DNA from: Prochilodus magdalenae
Taxonomy: Eukaryota > Chordata > Actinopteri > Characiformes > Prochilodontidae
Assembly: GCA_024036415.1 (NCBI GenBank)
Contig: JAMWET010001363.1
Coordinates: 434,001-498,000 of the forward strand
Direction of reading: 5' to 3'
DNA: 64,000 bases
The position numbers and the translations under genes were made by a program. Shown here piece by piece: positions 41,639 to 55,500 of the stretch (its first letter is position 1; every line of letters begins with the position of its first letter). The notes beneath the pieces are model-generated. The model was given only the letters and a program-made list of their open reading frames with translations, was not told the DNA's origin and did not search any database.

Positions 41639-43551
41639 CTGAGAAAACAGATGAGAGAAAACATAACACATATAAAAGGTCATGTGAGAAAATTTAAGTG
41701 GAATATTTAAACAACATTAATAATAATAGCAATACTGATAAACATAGAAAAATATATATTTATAAATATTTTACACACAGGAATCCTTGTAGTAAAGTGG
41801 CACCTAATTCAGCCCACCTGAAATAATGTTGCACTGAGCTTATGGTAAGTTTACCCGATGTCACTTAAAACGTGACCTTTCACCATTTCTGCTGATGAAA
41901 ATGGTAAATGTGGCGTTAAATGTCATAAAAATATATAAATAGTTGTGCTTTAAAGTTTGTGGACCATGTACATGTATTTCTGTTTTTGCATAAATAGGAC
42001 CTAAAACACACTAAAACATGAATCCAGAAGTCCTAACATTCAGATAAAATGAAAAAATTATTCTTGGTCATTTATTAAGGAAAATTATATAATTCTACAT
42101 ATTTGCGAGTGGACGAATAAGTAAACCTCTGGGATTACCAGTTAAATTTGAAGGTAAAATTAGTGTTTTCAATCAATTCTCATCAGGCTGGAAATGTTTA
42201 CAAAATCATCTCTAAGAAGTTTGGACTCTACCAACCACCTTCAGACAGGTTGTGTACAAATGGAGGAAATTCAGGACCGACGTTACCTTCCCTAGGAGTG
42301 GTCCAACAAAGATCACACCAAGGTGTGTAATAGATAACAAAGGAACGCAGGGTACCTTCTAATCAACTAAAGGTTTTATCTTATGTTCATTTTCAATGAC
42401 CATGAGCCCACCATCAGGAAAGGACTGAACAACAATGGTGTGCATGGTAGGGTTAAAAGGAGAGAGACACTGCTCTCCAAAAAGAACATGGCTACCTATC
42501 TGCAGTTTGCTAAAGATCATGTGGACAAGCCAGAAGGCTATTGGAACAATGTTCTTTGGATGCACAAGACCTAAACATCAACTTTCTGGTTTAAAAACAC
42601 AGCTCTTCAGTATACATACTTAATCCCATCTTTGAAATATTGTGGTGGTGCTATCATGGTTTGGGTTTTGATTTATCTGACCACAGAACAGTTCTTTAAT
42701 TTTGCCCCCATCCGTTTTATATATGACTTGGCCCAGATGGCAGTGTTTCTGGACTGTGTTGACATAGGGCTTCTTCTTTGCATTATACAGCTTTAACTTG
42801 CATTTGTGTATTGCACAGCAACCTGTGTTAACAAACTGTGATTTCTGAAACTGTTTATGAGCCCATGCAATAATTTCCAATACATAATCATTTCTGTTTT
42901 TAAAACAGTGCTGCCTTTTAATGAATGACCTGAGGGTCATTTTAATGAAATGGTAAAATACTTACTTTCAACATCTGATATGGGTTAATATGTCTATTGT
43001 GAATATATAATGGGCCTATGAGACTTGCATATTATTGCATTCTGCTTTCACTTATATTCATTTACATTTGAAGCAGTGTTCCATCTATTTTGGAGCCGGA
43101 GTTGTATATACCCAATGTACGGCTATGTGGTCAACAAGCTAAGGCCTGTATCCACACAGCTTAGAACTTATTCATCAACTATACTCAAACATCAAGCAGT
43201 TTCAATCTTGTACACCAGTTTTATGAATTAGTTACAAGCTGTACGTTATTCCAGGCACTTGATTACACAGCTATGAATTTGTGCTTTGTGTGACAATTGT
43301 GTAGGACATATTTAATTTTAATTTTAACATTTTATTTAATTAAGTTACATATTTTTATGTGTGTGTGGGTGTCAAACATACCCTGGCAGGTAGGTCTTAC
43401 AGGTCTGATAGCCAAAGTCTTTCCCATCACACTCCTCAACCCCTTCATGCCGATATCCATCTCCACAGTAAGCCTTCTTACAACCTACAGAAGTTGTAAA
43501 ATAGAGACAAAAAACTTAGCAAATAGATGGCAATGGTGAAATATAATTATC

Positions 43552-43585
<34 letters not shown>

Positions 43586-46500
43586 CTGTATTGATATCGA
43601 TAGAAATTTAGCAACTAGTAACTAGTAACAATACAGCACAGTAGAACAAAACTAAAAAGATTTTACAGTATGAAACTAAAGTGGGTAGGTACCAGCTCAG
43701 CAATATTATTAACTATTAGACTATAAATAGTATATATAGAAATATATACAAGTCTATCTACAAAAAAATACAGATTTAAACAGTATACCTGTAGAAAATT
43801 TGTAAAACTTATGGAGATAAAAGGCAGTGTAATAATAATAAATAAATGTGCAAGGGTATGCATATATAACCTCATGACCTACCCACACAGTCATCTGTGA
43901 CCACCTTGTTTCCATCGTCACATTCTTCTCCGTTCAGTGGCTGTACTTCACCATCCCCACACAACCATGATCCTCCCCTCGCTCTCTCCGTCGACTGGAA
44001 CGGGAGCAGCTGTGAGAATAAATTAATGAATAAATAACATGTCCGAAGAGATGACGTTTATAGAGTGGCCTTGATTTCCATTCCCAAATATACTGGGCCA
44101 CGAAATTGGAATAAGCTGTAGGCTTTAGGGAAGTCAAAGCAAAATAATTATTAGAGTAAAACAAATATAATTCAGTGCTGTCTATTGAGTTGTTTGGCAG
44201 CATCAGTTACAGAACAGTTACACTATTGTAATTATCACAACTGGACAAAGATGTGAAACCTGATACCTGAATGGGCTGCCATCCATCTAGGTCTTTAAAG
44301 TAGAGAGATTTCAGATCCTTGCGGAAAGCAAGTGCATTGTCTGTGTGCAGATTATTCAGCTCCTTTTCACTGTTTACCACAAATATCTGTCAAAGACAAT
44401 GAGCAACACACAGGCTGACTGAGACCAAATTCTACTACTGACAAACTATTGGTACATAAACACTCCTGTATGTATGTATACTCCAAATATGGTGGGGATA
44501 GGCATTTTCAGTATTTACCAGTGACAGTACATCATGCTGTATGTCCAAAAATATACAAATAATTCAGTCTTACTATTGAAATCAGATACTTTATGGTGCA
44601 TCCACTGCTGAAACAGGCATTTAATTGGGCACACAGCTTGTAAAATCTCCACATAAAAGCATTGCAGTCAACTAAAATAACTAAGATCAGCTCAAAGAAA
44701 TTCCATCAAATGATCAGGTGATTAAGTAATAATTGTGACAGCTCTAAATTGGAATGTTTGTCATCTGACCTCAAAATGCCGATATGTCTGGCATGTCAGC
44801 AAACATGCCACCCTGATGTCTTACTGAGAGTCACTACTTCTGTATGTGTTGCAGACAATAAATATTGCCCATATCAGTCTACAGCAACATCTCTGTTAAC
44901 CCCCAGCAATACAAACTGTCTTAGCTATTCTTGTTATAGAGGGGAGAGAAGAAAATCTACACTAGTTGGTATAGTTGGCTGGCTAAGCATTAAAATTTCC
45001 CAATTGAAAATTACCTATAACTTGAAATACCTATAATTTGAATTACGTTCTACTACATGATTACATACTAGCTTTTCATGCTTAGCCCTGATATACATTA
45101 TACACAAGTAATAATGTTAGACAATGCTGAGAGTTAGGATAGACTCGGTTAGCTCACCGCTGAGACTTTGTCATATTTGCCACGGCGCTGCAATGATGCA
45201 CTACCAGGGCCATTCGTACTAAAGGAACTGCAATCACATTGTCCAGGAGGACCTGGCATCCCCTTCTCACCTTTCTCTCCCACCAAATACAGTCCTGTAT
45301 ACCACAAATATTCATCCGCATATTCACAGCGCACACAACCAAACAGTAAATTCAAAAATGTCGTTCTGTGTGTACTGATGTCTGGTCACCTGAGGCAGGA
45401 ACTCCTGGGGGTCCTGGGTGTCCATTAGGTCCTGGTGTGCCAGGTGGCCCCATCAGTCCTGGTGCACCAGTCTCTCCCTTAGAGCCCTGCATCAAATACA
45501 GAGCACAGGGAACATGTTTATCAGAATTTAAACCACCTTATTCATACAGCTTATGAAGCTTTGGGTAACTTGTGGACAAAACTTTCTGCTAATCATAATT
45601 ATGCAATTTGTTAAAAGCTCCACAATGTAAGTGCATCACAGGATCCCAGAAAATTTTAATTCCAAGTTGTTAGTTTGTTTGGCACATTAGAGTTAAAAAC
45701 TGGACAATACTAAGACTTCACACAGTGAATAGAGAGGAAGAGATCCCCAGTTCCACTTTAACTACTGTCACAACCCAAACAGCAAGTGTAAATTCCAGCC
45801 ATGATGTGTGATTTTTATCCACTTTGTTGAAGTGGATTATTATAGTGAACTAAAACATTAACTTACTGTGTTGTTGTCACAGTCATTTTATTTTCCTGCC
45901 TGTGTCTGTTTTGACATGTTTCATCTAAATCAGCCAATCAATATTTATCAAAATATTCATGAACTCACCATAAAAGGCAAAATAGCCTGTTTTATTTGAG
46001 GACCAAATCATAAGGTTGTATATAGGCATTTAAAGCTGCATCTAGATATTTTTTTAAATATTGAATACATGCATTATATGGCACCTTTAATCATTGATCA
46101 CTTCAAAGGCTCAATAACATTTTAGTTCCCAGTGCTACAGTGCCTGTCCATTGAAGCTCCAGGTTAGGAATCCAGCAAGCAAGAAAGCTCGAAAGGTCAG
46201 GAGACCAGGGCCACTGACCCATTTAGCAAGGGGAAGTAACTACTACATCCAGTCATTCAAGAATAGGACACATACAGGATAAGCCTCTGTGTAACAGAAT
46301 AGCTTTGAAATATAAGAGACTGTCATGCCTGTCCAAATTGAGACTCTAACATACAAACTCCTTAGGTAATTTAACACATGAATGTGGGAGACATACACAC
46401 TAACTACATTTGATTTTCTGATATGTATATGTCTTATACCTAAACATAAATAACATTCCTACCACTGAACAGGAAGGCATACTGACCAATTTAGCACAAG

Positions 46501-49500
46501 TAGGCCATGGTCAGATCAAGTAACTGCATGTGAGTTCAGCCATGTTTTTGTGCGTGTGTGTTTGTGTATGTATGTGTGTGTGCGTGTGTGTGTGTGTGTG
46601 TGTGTATGTGTGTGTGCGTGTGTGCGTGTCCGCGCGTGTGTGTGCACATGTGTGTGTGCGGGCACATTCTAAAAATGTGATGGGTCTCTGGTGCCAGTAA
46701 GCTCTGTGACACCAACATATTCAAAGACTTACTGAGTGTTGAGTAATCCCAAAATGATTTCATTCAGCCAGGACTAGCTGCTGTGTGCATGTACTGCATA
46801 CACCTGTGTGCGTGCGTGAGTAAGAAAGTGTATGTTTGAGTATTTTGTACATTTTAGAACCAAAACGCCCTGACTGCCTTATATGTTACTGACATTAGGG
46901 TTAAATTTGGAATTGTTATTACATTTAGATAGTTACATAAAAAGGAATTACTTTAAATGAATTCATTTTTAGTCAAAACAACCATTAAGTTGTTCATTTT
47001 TGGTGTCACAGAAAACAGAAGGCTTAACAACTACATGTAAAATCATTTGCATTTTTCATTTAGCTTATGCAGCTTTCTTTCAGGACACTTCCTTTCAGTT
47101 TGTTTAATTAAGAAATCTGCAGGGATATTTTTGCATGCATACCAGTTCAGTTTTAGAAATTGGTTGGTAAATTTTTTTCTATGTTTTCTTTTCCTAGTAA
47201 GAGCTTTTTGATATTTTCATGTCATTCCAGCTTTAAATTGTCTTCTCACAGTGAAGAACAGACAAAACATCTTTGGATTTTTTTTTTCAGATGTGAAGCA
47301 ACAGTAAAGCTTAGATTTTAAATGTTCTCACTCTCAAAGATTAAAGCTAGCTCTGTTTGTGTGATGGTGGGTCTATCTTTTTTCAGTTACATTCTTTTGA
47401 CTTTCCCCTTCCTCATTATTTTATATCAAATTCCCTTGTAAATATATTCTGGGAAATTAATAACTTGTACTTGTACTACTTGTTCTGTTTACATAGAAAT
47501 TAAATAAAGGTGGTCTCTGACTGATCTGTATTGTCTATATTGTGTTATTCTGTGAATGTGTTCGTTCTCACCTGTTTTCCTCTTTTGCCGGGGCGTCCCG
47601 TAGGGCCCCGTTTTCCAGACACGCCCGCCTCTCCCCTTGGGCCCATTTCACCCTGAAGAACGTACAGATGAATTGCAATTGTTTTTGGTCATTACATAGA
47701 CTTCGTTACATAGACAGATGTAGGCTAACCCTAACCTTAGCCTTACCCCTATCTTACCCATACCCTAACCTTAACCTTACTCTGCCTTAAAATGTAATGA
47801 CTTGAAATGACAAAACCAATACATGGCATTAACCAACACAGATCCACACACATGCATCCCCAACAACACTTAATTACATAAAGGAATTCATATAAATATT
47901 CAGTAAACAAAATATTTAAAAATAAACTATGAATGAAAGACCAATAGGCTTTAACGTTACTCTTCAGCTCTTACTTTCTGTCCCAGCATCCCAGGTACTC
48001 CGTTCGGTCCCTACAAAAACAGTCAATTCAGTGTATTACAGGAATTTGGAGAAAAATCAAATATACACATTTCTCCTCCTACCTCACCTATGTAAGCAAA
48101 AAAGTTAATGCTCTTTGTGTCTAAGGGTTCTTTTGTTTACATCTGATCTATGAGACGAATGTAGCTGACAGGCAATAGAAGCTTACAGACCACCAATTAG
48201 GTTTGTGCAAACCTACATACATGAAGCTCCTTTATTTCTATATACAGGATTTTAATAATAATTTCATGGGAGGGGGGGTTGACACAGTATAAATGTTTAT
48301 TCCATATTACTGTAGTTACATATGCTGGTTAGCCTAACCAACAAGTTTAGTCATATGGGCATTGTGCATGCACAAACCTCTTCAGATGTGAGTTTGCATA
48401 TACCGCATTTTGAGTGCAAAACACTGTAAATCATTACGCGCTTCCCCCAAAAACCATATGATACACTGCTCTTCATACAAAATATACTACATAGTTATAA
48501 ATAACAGCAGTAGTTTCAAGTTCAAGTTTCAGGTTTATTTGTCATTTACACAACATGTCAGGACATTTATGCATTGAAATGCTTGTGGTGAGGTTCAGGT
48601 TGATACTCTACAGCAGGACAACACTATATACATACTAAACATATTAAAATAAAGAGATATAAAAGAGATATATTTAATAAATACAAAATACACAAAATAT
48701 ACACAAAATACAGAATATAGCCTCAAAGTATGAATGCCTGTAATCATTTGTACATGTTCATGTATGATTTTCTGTATGCCATGCATGTACAACATAAACT
48801 TTATCTGAGATTACTTTGCTTTGTTAATCGATTTTAGACACCAAACATAAGTCTTGGCCGATTGACTACATTTGGGTTAAGTGGGAAATTACATAAATAA
48901 AATTGACAATGTTCTTGACAGATGTGCTTTCCCTTACCCTGTCTCCCTTTGGACCGGGAATTCCAGGCTCTCCTTGCGATCCCTACAAAACACACTTGAA
49001 TGTGAAGGCAATAAAACTGTGAAACAGCTGCTCAAAGAGCACAAGCACTCGGACAAAACAACAAAACAAGAGTATGAGAGACAAACCTTCTCTCCCTTGT
49101 ATCCCGGCAGGCCCTGCTTAGAAAAGGAAGAGAAAAGCCACTAAAATATCTCGTTACCTGTATATAAATATACAGCTAATATCACAGCATGTTAACAATA
49201 TTTATACATTTATCTTTTTCCTTACAGTCCTCTAACAGGAGGATAACAGAACCTAAAACAAGCCTCCCTAGGGAATCAGAAATAAAACAATGGAGAGCCG
49301 CAAACACAATCTCTAAAAGATTTACTCACAAACCCTAAAGAAACCATGAGCTTGTATTAGAGCAGCCACAGTGCTGCTTCAGCACTTGAGAGTTGGGGGT
49401 TTATGCTGATATTACTGACAGCACCTTGGAACAGAATCACTCTCAGGCCTTCCCCTTCCTATCTCTAACGATCTCCCTCCTGCAAAATCTGTCTGCAGTG

Positions 49501-52500
49501 CTGGAACAGTTGAATCAACCAAATCTCAGCACAGGCTGACACCAGGCTCTCCTGCACAGACAGCAAGAGTATAAATCCCTACAGACCCTGTGATGCGATA
49601 CAATCATTTTCTTACAATTTTTAAAGATCTATGATATACTGCAATTCATTAATGTCAAAGAAAATACATCATTTATATATAACTTATTTCATTTTATCTG
49701 GCAGTTTGGCCCTGTTCTGGGACCTCCCTGCCCGTTCTTGTGCATACACAGAAAGCCTAAGGCACAACAACAGCAGAAACATCCCCGAAGGGCACAGAAC
49801 AGAGCTGGCATCAGTGACAACAGTAATGAGTGACACTGATCTCCGCATGAAGAAGTGTGGTGATGGCAGGACACAAAGCAGCTTACAGAGGAGAATACAC
49901 AGGTTAAAGCAGTTGAAATAAGTGCCTTGACAAATTTAAGTGCCTTGGCATGTGTTGAACCCAGATTTTTGCCTCAGACTGCAAGGTAGTAAAGTTGAGT
50001 CAGTTTTACTACTACTCCAGCGTTCAGTTGCAGCAGAGTTCAGTGGCAGTATGCTCTATACCACTCCAGCCAAGGTTTAGAGTTGTGCATAGTGATCTTA
50101 ATCTTGTCGACATTTCATGTAGCACAATTCTATAGTATGCAGTATGAGGTGATTTTTATACTCTACTTGCTTCAGCACTAAGCAGCTTCGCTTTGTGAGT
50201 TTGTGTGTTTGACCACTCCATGGCTACTACATGCTTACTACTAGAAATGTAAGCTACTAGTTGCTACTAGATGCTTACATTTCAGAGTAATAGCTCTTAC
50301 AGTTGACTTGGGCAGATCTAGCAGTGCATAAATGTCATGTGCTGAAAATGTGGGATCTTTCCTTAATGCTATGTTTAAAGCCACTGAGCTCTTCAGTTTG
50401 ACCCATTTCACTGACAATGTTTGCCTACAGAGAATTCATCTTTTCTGACATTCTGTTTCTTACCTTGGGTCCTGCTGGTCCTCTCATCCCAGGCATTCCC
50501 ATCAGTCCATGATCTCCTTTCTCCCCCTGTAAATCACACAGAACAGAAAGAAAGGTGTGCAAAAATGTTTATTATTAGCCTAAAGGGCAGTTGTTAATGG
50601 TAGTTTGACGGTTCCTCAGTGTTTTTTAGAATTTTTCGTATGCCGTTTGCAGTTAATATGGTTGATGTAATGTAGACTTAATGCTGATAAAACTGCAGCT
50701 CAAGGACAAAAACAATATTCATTAATTTACTAAAGATAAAACTGAACATCATGTATCTTCACTAAGTTATTAAACTCCAAAGACTAAGAAAATGTCAACT
50801 TTTGTTTTTTACTTTGGTATTGGTCATTTTTGTATATCATTATACCTTGATTTAGATTCTGATTCCTTTCTTATTACAAGCTGGAGTTGGTTATATCTTA
50901 GACTACAAAGAAAAGTCACAGACTGGAGCAGGTATATAACAGATTCCAAAACAAACAAAAATCACTGATGTTAACAGCATGTTTAACCCTTACTGTAAAT
51001 AACAGCCTCACACTAGTCAAGACTTTGGATCAAGCATGTTAAATGGCTCACGGTTGCTAAGACCACAAACATACTGAACGCAAGTACACAAACACCCAAC
51101 AATGCCTGGTAACACACTGCAAATGTACAGTACAGAAGTCAAAACATTCTTAAGTACATACTTAGAAGACAAAAGAAGTACCACTGACAAAATGTGTGTT
51201 TATATAAACAAACCAGTTTTATAAATTGCTGGTCTCCCCTACTGCCTATATAGTTACAGATACAGTAAATATCTACATCAATCAGCCATAACATTAAACC
51301 CATCTCAATGTTTAAACACTTACAGTGGGGTGTGAAAGTTTGGGCAGCGTTGTTAATTTTCCTGATTTACCTTTATAAAGCATTGATTGTTTGGATAAAA
51401 AAATTGCGTTAAATATATCATATAGGGGACAAACACAGCGATATTTGAGAAGTGAAATGAAGTTTATATGATTTACAGAAAGTGTGCAATAATTGGTTAA
51501 ACAAAAGTAGGCAGCTGCATAAATTTGGGCACTGTTGTCATTTTATTGATTTCAAAACCTTTAGAACTAATTATTGGAACTCAAATTTGGTTTGGTAAGT
51601 TCAGTGACCCTTGACCTCCATACACATGTGACTCTAATTATGAGAAAGGGTATTTAAGGGGGGCAATTGTAAGTTTTTCTCCTCTTTGCATCTTCTCTGA
51701 AGAGTCGCAGCATGGGAGTCTCAAAACAACTTTCAAATGACCTGAAAACAAAGATTGTTCACTGTCATGTTTAGGGGAATGATACAGAAGGCTATCTCAG
51801 AGATTTCAGCTTTCAGTCTCCACTGTGAGAAACATTGTGAGAAAATGGAAGACCACTGGCACAGGTTAAGTCAAGGCTCGAAGTGGCAGACCAAGAAAGA
51901 TCTCGAATAAACAGAAGCGAAGGATGTTGAAAACAGTCAGAGTCAACCCACAGACCAGCACCAAAGACCTACAACATGATCTTGCTGCTGATGGAGTCAC
52001 TGTGCATCGTTCAACTATTCGGCGTACTTTACACAAGGAGATGCTGTATGGGAGAGTGATGCAGAGGAAGCCTTTTCTCCACCCACATCACAAACAGAGC
52101 CGCTTGAGGTATGCTAAAGCACATTAGGACAAGCCAGTTTCATTTTGGAATAAGGTGCTGTGGACTGATGAAACGAAAATAGAGTTATTTGGGCATAACA
52201 AGGGCCGTTATGCATGGAGGAAAAAGAACACAGCACTACAAGAAAAACACCTGCTACCTACAGTAAAATTTGGTGGTGGTTCCATCGTGCTGTGGGGCTG
52301 TGTGGCCAGTACAGGGACTGGGAATTTTGTTGAAGTTGAGGGACGCATGGATTCCAATCAATATCAGCAGATTCTGGAGACCAATGTCCAGGAAACAGTG
52401 ACAAAGCTGAAGCTACGCCGGGGCTGGATCTTCCAACAAGACAACGACCCTAAACACTGCTCAAAATCTACTAATGCATTCATGCAGAGGAACAAGTACA

Positions 52501-55500
52501 ACGTTCTGGAATGGCCATCTCAGTCCCCAGACCTGAATATTATTGAAAATCTGTGGTGTCACTTAAAGAGAGCTGTCCATGCTCGGAAACCATCAACAAA
52601 CCTGAATGAACTAGAGATGTTTTGTAAAGAAGAATGGTCTAAAATACCTTCAGTCACAATCCAGACTCTCATTAGAAGCTATAGGAAGTGTTCAGAGGCT
52701 GTTATTTCTGCGAAAGGAGGATCTACTAAGGTTTTTTTTTTTTTGGTGCCCAACTTTATGCACATGCCTACTTTTGTTTAACCAATTATTGCACACTTTC
52801 TGTAAATCATATAAACTTCATTTCACTTCTCAAATATCACTGTGTTTGTCCCCTATATGATATATTTAACATAATTTTTTATCCAAACAATCAATGCTTT
52901 ATAAAGGTAAATCAGGAAAATTAAAAACGCTGCCCAAACTTTCGCACCCCACTGTATGTCTATTAAGTTTTATGTCTATTTTATCAGCTACACATAGAGT
53001 CACTATGTAGTCCTACAATTACAGAGTGTAGTCCATCTGTTTCTCTGCACACTTTGTTAACCTCGTTTTACCCTGTTCTTCAAGGGTCAGGACAGCACAG
53101 TACAGCACCACCTCAAAGCAGTTATTATGTGGGTGGTAGATCATTCTCAGCACTACAGTGACACTGGCTTGATAGTGGTGTGTTAGTGTGTGTTGTCCTG
53201 GTACAAGTGGATCAGACTCAGAAGCGCTGCTGGAGTTGTTAAAAAATTTGGGTGACCACTGATGAAGTACTAGAGGATAACCAAGAAAAAATGTGCAGCA
53301 ATGGGAGAGCTATCGTTTCTGACTTTAACTCTACAGAATGGACCAGCAAGGTAGTGTCCAATATAGTGGACAGTGAGTGGTCACAAACTAACATGCAAGA
53401 ATTATGTCACTGCAGTGTTAAGAATGGTCCACCACCCACATAATACGTTCTCTGTGTGTGTGCACCTGCTTGTGTGAAACAAAAACCTGAAGCTACACTG
53501 GCCCTTTGCAGAACAGACTTGATTCAGATTGGGTTAAGATAAAAGGTCCAGAGTTTAAGTTCTTAAAATCTAATAAAAGCTCCACAGTTATCTATAGCAG
53601 AGCTGAGAAATATGGAACTTACCTTGGATCCCTCTGGCCCAGGTAATCCTGCAGCACCTGGCCTCCCAGGAAGACCAGGCCGACCAGTACGACCCTGTTT
53701 GTAAAACGGACACAACTCAGTGTAACACAAATAGTGTAACTGAGTGGCGGGAATTTCTGTATTACATCCTCATGTTCATTTTCAAAGAAATAACAGGCAA
53801 GACAAGTGGAGTGTGGCAAAGAGCAGCAGGTTTCATTATTTTCATTTGCCAGTTTCATTAGTAGCGTTTATATCCAGACAATTTTTTAAAATAATCACTA
53901 CACATTTTAATACAAAAGCATCCCAGTATCCACAATGCCAGCTCTTCTAATATAAAAATATATATATATATAATTAAATATAGGTTTATGTAATATAAAA
54001 TGTATATAATAGTATAACAGTTTAAAAGTGTACATGGTTAACGGCAAAAATAAAATAAAATAAAAATCAAATCGCTTTCACCTATTCCTGGCACTACACA
54101 GCAGGCCCGTCTACTTAAAATGCACTCTCTATCCCTCTCTCTCTCTTTAAGTTCTCAGAGTAATTAAATAGCTGTGTGTTCATTCTGATCTGCAGTGCAG
54201 TTAGGAGATTAATGTCCAGGCTGACCACTAAGTGATATTACCAGACAGCGCTGCAGTGGACCAAAGCCAAGCCTTAATACACTAGAGCAATAAACAGAAA
54301 GTGCACACTCTGCACCCCAAAACTACACTATACAGATACACAATATGAACGCACTGAACACAATACACAATAAAGCAATACCTTTTATACGCATTATGAA
54401 ATCATTTTTACAATTAGAAGATTATAAAAGGCATAGACTCATTTAAAATTAATCACCACTTTTTAAAGCTTTGACTTGAGCTTGATGAAAAGCTACTGTT
54501 TTACTGTCCTGCGTTGAGAAAAGAAAAACATGTTTATGTCATTAATTCAACTCAAAACAAATGGAAACCATAAAGTACATGTGTATGAAAAATGAATAGT
54601 GTTTATGTATATGTATTATCTCACAGAGCAAGAGCAGCAGTTTTTCAAAAACACTATTCATTTTTCATACATCTTTATTCTATAAATGTTTTACCCTTAA
54701 TGTGTTACTGCTGAAGTGAATTATGAGGTCGTCAAACTATATAACTGTTACCACATGTATGCAACATGGTAACATTTTCATGCACTAATATGAAAATATA
54801 CTAATATAGCAATAAGTTTACAGATGTACTTTAACATTATTAAATATCAATGCCATAAACTTAAACTATAAGATACTACTGCCAAGGCAGCAACTGTCTC
54901 ATTTCACAAAACAAGCTCGTATGTAATTTCAATTTTATGGCAGTTCCGATATATATATCACTTTTTACATAGTTAAAAAAAAGATTTAAGATGCTTAAAT
55001 AAACCCTTTTTTTCTATGTTAGCTCTGGAAAATGTCTTGTCTTGTATGTGTGTCTCATATATTCTTCTCATATACACTGCTTGATTTAGTAAAATATTAG
55101 ACAGACGTTCACACGTACAAAAGCCAAGAACATTGTCTGATGCTGCTGATTTTTTAAAGCTGCTTCTTTTAGACAAAAAAATAAATAAATAAATAAAAAA
55201 TAAAAGAAAATGAAAGTGCTCTAGTGTCGAAATGAGGCTAAGGTTATCGTCAAAAAATCTGAAATTCCTTTATGGCTTCTGCCTCAAAAAGAACACGAAC
55301 TGTTTCAGATACAACAGACTAGATGGTAGGGGGTGACCAACGGACCTCTGCATTTTCATTAGAAACGTCATGGAAACAACCCTGGCTCAGCTGTTCGGCC
55401 CTGAGGGCTAACATTAGTGTGGTTCGCGCTGCCCATACGTCAAGTTATCTGCACTTATTTATGGCATACACAAATTGTATCAGTGTACCACCTACTTATA

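Larger units (their letters stand above)
51278..53446. repeat. Palindromic dispersed repeat interrupted by a Tc1 element
   Basis: The outer parts, 51278-51322 and 52957-53446, belong to a repeat I know from ostariophysan fish: it opens with ATCAGCCATAACATTAAAC and contains TCCATCTGTTTCTCTGCA and GTGTGTTAGTGTGTGTTGT. Inside the right part, 53121-53162 and 53406-53446 are inverted copies of each other with about five mismatches. The Tc1 element at 51323-52954 splits it. Its class is unclear; the palindromic form suggests a non-autonomous DNA element. Confidence 0.75.

Noticed and set aside
42620..42940. A 106-codon uninterrupted minus-strand frame that looks conserved
   Set aside because: It is conserved because it is a Tc1 transposase fragment; both ends of the protein are missing.
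47725..47790. Possible interstitial telomere
   Set aside because: Units are irregular mixtures of CCCTAA, CCTTA and similar words, and the family recurs at 2371-2490 with the same non-telomeric start, so it is a dispersed repeat.
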